Notes under the pieces: model-generated
The model's database searches: none
What the model saw: the letters and a program-made list of their open reading frames with translations, nothing else
Told to the model about the DNA's origin: nothing
Translations under genes and position numbers: made by a program
Origin: Sperchopsis tessellata
Lineage: Eukaryota > Arthropoda > Insecta > Coleoptera > Hydrophilidae
DNA: 34,873 nucleotides
Assembly: GCA_033557685.1 (NCBI GenBank)
Contig: JAWQRN010000187.1
Coordinates: forward strand, 1-34,873
Direction of reading: 5' to 3'
Shown here: positions 31,496-34,873 of the stretch, piece after piece
Layout: every line of letters begins with the position of its first letter
Numbering within the stretch: position 1 is the stretch's first letter

Positions 31496-32490
31496 TACAG
31501 AGTGGTACGAAACACGAACATATATTGAATTGAATAACTTACCATTACATTATCTGTTATAACTAGAACAACAAAATAGGCTTTATACAACAGCAAGAAA
31601 TATTTTTACTAAAACCTTATTCGCTATAAACACTAGAGACAATTTAAACAATTGCTAGAAAAGTTCGCCGCAGCTAAGCACATTTTTTCATATTATTTCA
31701 AACAATCTGCAAAATTTCTGGTGTTACACACGCACATTTTTCATCGTCATTCGGTCACTCAGTTCTTGCACATTCTTTATAGTATTTTTTAAATTTGTTT
31801 CTTAAGGTTAAGGAACATAATTTAATACAATAGGTTTAAGCATGGAGATCATGTAGGAATACCAGGATCACGTCGCAAAGTAGTCAGTCAATATTTAAAA
31901 AATTGACCCAAAATTCACGTTCTTGTCTGTTTTATGGCGGGTTGCTTCATCATTTTGGAAGTATCCATTTTGAAGTTCATAATCGTGCAGTTGATTTATG
32001 GAAATGTATAATATCCATAACTGTGGGTTGTTAAAGTTCCATCCAAAAATATTGGGCCAACTAGATGTTTTCAAAAGACAGCAACCCAAACAACAATTTT
32101 CAAAGAAGGCAAAGACATTTTATGGGAATTTTGTAGGTCTTCCGCATTTCCATATTCTATGAATTTATGTATACTGATCATGCTTCATCTGCGATAAGTC
32201 ACATCGATTAAATCTTTGTTGTCCATACAATTATCATTAAACTATTATGAACAATGAGCACTACTTTTATGATCAAGAGGTAGCAATGTATGGAAAGTCT
32301 GCTACTTGTTAAGGAAGGATCTACTATTGTTCTTTAAAATTCTTTGACACATATCTTAAGCTAGACCTGTTTCTTGGTACAGATATTGAATTGATTTTGT
32401 AGGTTCAATCATATATCAATTGCGGAACATTTTCAGTAACTTCCGCTCTCCAAATTGTTGGTCTACCACTGCAATTTTTACGATCAACAG
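31496..32490 (-). pseudogene. Tc1/mariner-superfamily transposase relic
   Basis: Minus strand, in order: GRPTIWRAEVTENV (about 32410-32480, helix-turn-helix linker), a long degraded part, NFNNPQLWILYI, LHDYELQNGYFQNDEATRH (31930-32020; stands for the GYFQQDGATCHT motif with the second catalytic Asp), then KNTIKNVQEL and NVRVTHQKF-like tail pieces down to about 31690. The low-coordinate end TACAGAGTGGTACGAAAC at 31496 resembles a terminal repeat. Multiple stops and frameshifts are present. It differs from the three other transposase families in the window. Confidence 0.65.
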
Positions 32491-32972
32491 TTCCAGTTTC
32501 TCGAGATAATCATATCATATCACAGTTGCATATCTGTTATCTGATTTATTTGCGCAATACCTACTTTCTAAAAATCGAGGTAGTAAAAAATGCTGACCTG
32601 ATTGAGCAAAATGGGTTATATTTTTGAATTCAGCAAGCACTAAATATAAAAGAACAGCTATAAAAATCATGACCTCAAAAATGACGCAGACCTGTGTTTA
32701 TCAACAAGGAACATTAATTTTGAAGTAGACGATTATGTTGAAATTTGTTAAAAATTTGATATTATTAGACCTCAAATTTTAAAATAATATATGTTTATTA
32801 TATCAATGAAACATTGCGATCCTGCTCATAATGCGCTTAATAAAGATCTCAACGCATAGTTAGTTACTATTAGAGCAGTGCTATATTTCGGCTTGCTACG
32901 AAATGTATTTATTTGGTCTCTTTGTTTGAGATATGCTGCAATCAAGTTTCAAAAATAATACGTTATATTAGA

Positions 32973-32975
<3 letters not shown>
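32491..32975. other. AT-rich region without recognisable gene
   Basis: No features recognised. The first part may be the 5' end of the transposon relic that ends at 31496. Confidence 0.4.
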
Positions 32976-33007
<32 letters not shown>

Positions 33008-33018
33008 TATATATATTT
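32976..33018. repeat. (TA)n microsatellite, interrupted
   Basis: TA tract with one AAATA interruption, immediately upstream of the PLE-end-like sequence at 33030-33095. Confidence 0.95.
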
Positions 33019-33029
33019 AAACTCGAGAA

Positions 33030-33095
33030 TTTCGTCGGCTCAGATTCAACATTCGGTATATGATCCGGTCGAGTTGCCGGCGAAACGAACGCAAA
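33030..33095 (+). mobile_element. PLE-like 3' end remnant
   Basis: ATATGATCCGGTCGAGTTGC continues CGGCGAAACGAACGC. CCGG..CCGG forms a 4-bp stem directly before CGAAACG, as at the other PLE ends, and TATGATCC sits where CTGATGATCC is expected. The core is too degraded to call a ribozyme. No coding part is attached. Confidence 0.45.
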
Positions 33096-34196
33096 AAGAA
33101 AATCACAACAAAATATGATACTCTAAATGATAACTAGAACGTGCTTGGAAATACGTCTAGACTACTCAATGACATCATATATCCATTGCAACAAATAAAC
33201 AAGCTATTTGTTACACTTGAAGTATAATAGCGCGCGTTAATTTTAAATTTAAATTTTAAACATAAATAAGCGGTTAAAAATAGTTTAGAAACTGACCATA
33301 CCATTATATTTTACATTCAAGAAGTGATAATAAATGTTTTTATGTGTGGGCGATACTGTCGAAATTGGGCAATTTAATAAATAAAGCAATATTGAAAGTA
33401 GAAACAAACTCTGATAAAATAAGTAATATTTTCGCCTATTGTTGTGGGTGATATATTTAAATCCAATTATTGTTTCTTAAATCAGACACTCTTTTTCGAA
33501 TGAACAGCTGTGCTGGGTTAGGTTAGTGATGGGCACTATCGAATGAATTGACTATCGATAGTCATCGATAGTATACTGTTAATTATCGAATATATTATTC
33601 GAATAGTTTTTTGATTCGAATTAATTTTTTTTTATTCGAATGAATTTTTTCATTCTTTCGTTCGAAGTAGATATGTGTTCACTCATTCATTTATTCATAT
33701 AACCAAGCGCGGGTAATCGGCAGGAGTAACTAAATGAAAATTGTAATAATAACTTTATCATCTTAGTCAAAAAAAATTAGTTGGTAAACCCAAACCAAGT
33801 GCTGCGTGATATTTAAAAAAAAGTACCTGTTAAATTCATTCCAATGAAATTTAACCATTGATTAATTCGATATTTTTTAATTATCGAATTATTCGATGGT
33901 TTTTGTTCGATATTTAGAATATATTGGATTAACCACCCGACACTAAAAATATGTTCCACATATTGAAACCCCGTATTTTTAATTTCACAAGAAATAATAT
34001 CCCCATAAGTCCACACAAGGAAACATTTCATTTTAACAATTCATATTTTATTGTTTAGAATCACCAGTTTTTTGGTAACGAAACTTGTTTTATTGGATTC
34101 TGAGAATATTCTTTCATGGTTCCTAGTGCGAAAACCTTTAGTTTTGATTTTTAGTCATTTATAATAGGGACACATAATGTGGGAAGGTCCATACAG

Positions 34197-34198
<2 letters not shown>
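33096..34198. other. AT-rich region with TTCGAAT/ATCGAT-rich patch
   Basis: At 33536-33665 and 33860-33920 the sequence is packed with variants of TATCGATAGT and TTCGAAT, self-complementary cryptic simple repeats. No gene was recognised. The 72-codon minus frame at 33813-34031 lies across this patch and has no domain. Confidence 0.5.

Positions 34199-34251
<53 letters not shown>
34199..34251. repeat. (AT)n microsatellite
   Basis: Uninterrupted AT tract of 53 bp, preceded by GGGAAGGTCCATACAG, similar to the flank of the tract at 14806. Confidence 0.97.
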
Positions 34252-34256
<5 letters not shown>

Positions 34257-34786
34257 CAGACAAGCAAAACCAGGAAAAACAAACTATCCAGAATGAAAAC
34301 AGTCACCAGAAGAAATATATACTCGAAAACAATTGTAGATGATAAACAACCAAATATATAACAGTTGAAAAAAATTAGTTTAGCTTGGATGTCACATGTA
34401 ACGTCGAGACAGACGTCATGGCATAGTATTTGACACAAAAAAATACGTGCTAGCTTAACGAGGTCAACGACCTGGCAATATGTTCATTGAGACAGGTCAG
34501 TGTCAAAATAAATTTGTACATGTGACCACGTATTACAACTTTATTGTCTCTAAATGGGTATCAATTGCCCATTAAAGTAGTGTAAATGTGATGTTGTGGA
34601 CGTATGAATGTCTCTACAGTTCTGAACTGAATGCTGAAATGGCTCAAACACAGGCCAATATTACATACATGTATTCATTGAACTTCTTAAATGGTAATAC
34701 CCATGCAGGTACAAATGTTTGGTGAAGGCCACAGCCTACAATTTCTTTTTTTAAAGCGGAATTCTGAAGATTCTACGTATTTATAA
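34252..34786. other. unassigned region
   Basis: No transposon ends or coding motifs were recognised. Frames overlapping the TA tract (34151-34438 minus, 34179-34361 plus) are products of the repeat. Confidence 0.45.
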
Positions 34787-34851
34787 TTATATATATATAT
34801 AGCTATATTGCATTACTTTTCCTCAGCCTGTATATATATATATATATATAA
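34787..34851. repeat. two short (TA)n tracts
   Basis: TA tracts at about 34787-34802 and 34830-34851, separated by about 27 bp of unrelated sequence. Confidence 0.9.
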
Positions 34852-34873
34852 TTTTTAATTAAAGAAGATCTTA

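Noticed and set aside
33515..33535. Telomere-type TTAGG repeat (GGGTTAGGTTAG)
   Set aside because: Only two units; no array.

Overview
This is a eukaryotic, very AT-rich window with no operon structure, no long intact reading frame and no confident host gene. The repeat content points to an arthropod, most likely an insect: mariner/Tc1 transposons, RTE- and Jockey-like LINEs, Penelope-like elements (PLEs), tRNA-derived SINEs, a THAP-bearing DNA transposon and long (TA)n tracts. I cannot name the species. Nearly all short open frames are chance frames or pieces of decayed transposons.

Layout. 1-2217 is unassigned AT-rich DNA. 2218-3353 is a 1.1-kb mariner with terminal inverted repeats and TA flanks. 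3439-4490 holds two more decayed Tc1/mariner-type transposases joined end to end. 4733-4838 is a weak candidate exon. 6119-6791 is an internally deleted relative of the first mariner. 7047-9200 is a 5'-truncated RTE-like LINE on the minus strand, and 9640-10353 a Jockey-like fragment. 10666-11680 is a short THAP transposon with a second, convergent gene relic. 12924-14107 is a head-to-head pair of PLE 3' halves. 14171-14376 is a fold-back repeat. 15660-15905 is a SINE-like element, 16190-16370 a LINE RT fragment, 16504-16536 a possible microexon, and 17575-17832 another inverted repeat. 18115-19840 is a longer PLE copy with a SINE inserted in it. 19976-20721 is a near-palindrome whose two outer ends each carry a hammerhead-ribozyme-like motif, and a third motif lies at 20809-20851. 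22558-22921 is another PLE-like inverted pair, with a solo relative at 26110-26275. 30190-30355 is a LINE RT scrap, 31496-32490 a fourth Tc1/mariner-type relic, and 33030-33095 a further PLE-end remnant. Large stretches between these show nothing I can assign.

The most interesting signal is the cluster of about ten PLE 3' ends between 12.9 and 33.1 kb. Three pairs are arranged head-to-head so that their ribozyme-bearing ends point outward. Three of the ends can be folded by eye into near-complete type I hammerhead ribozymes; two of these imply a common ancestor with a perfect stem I.
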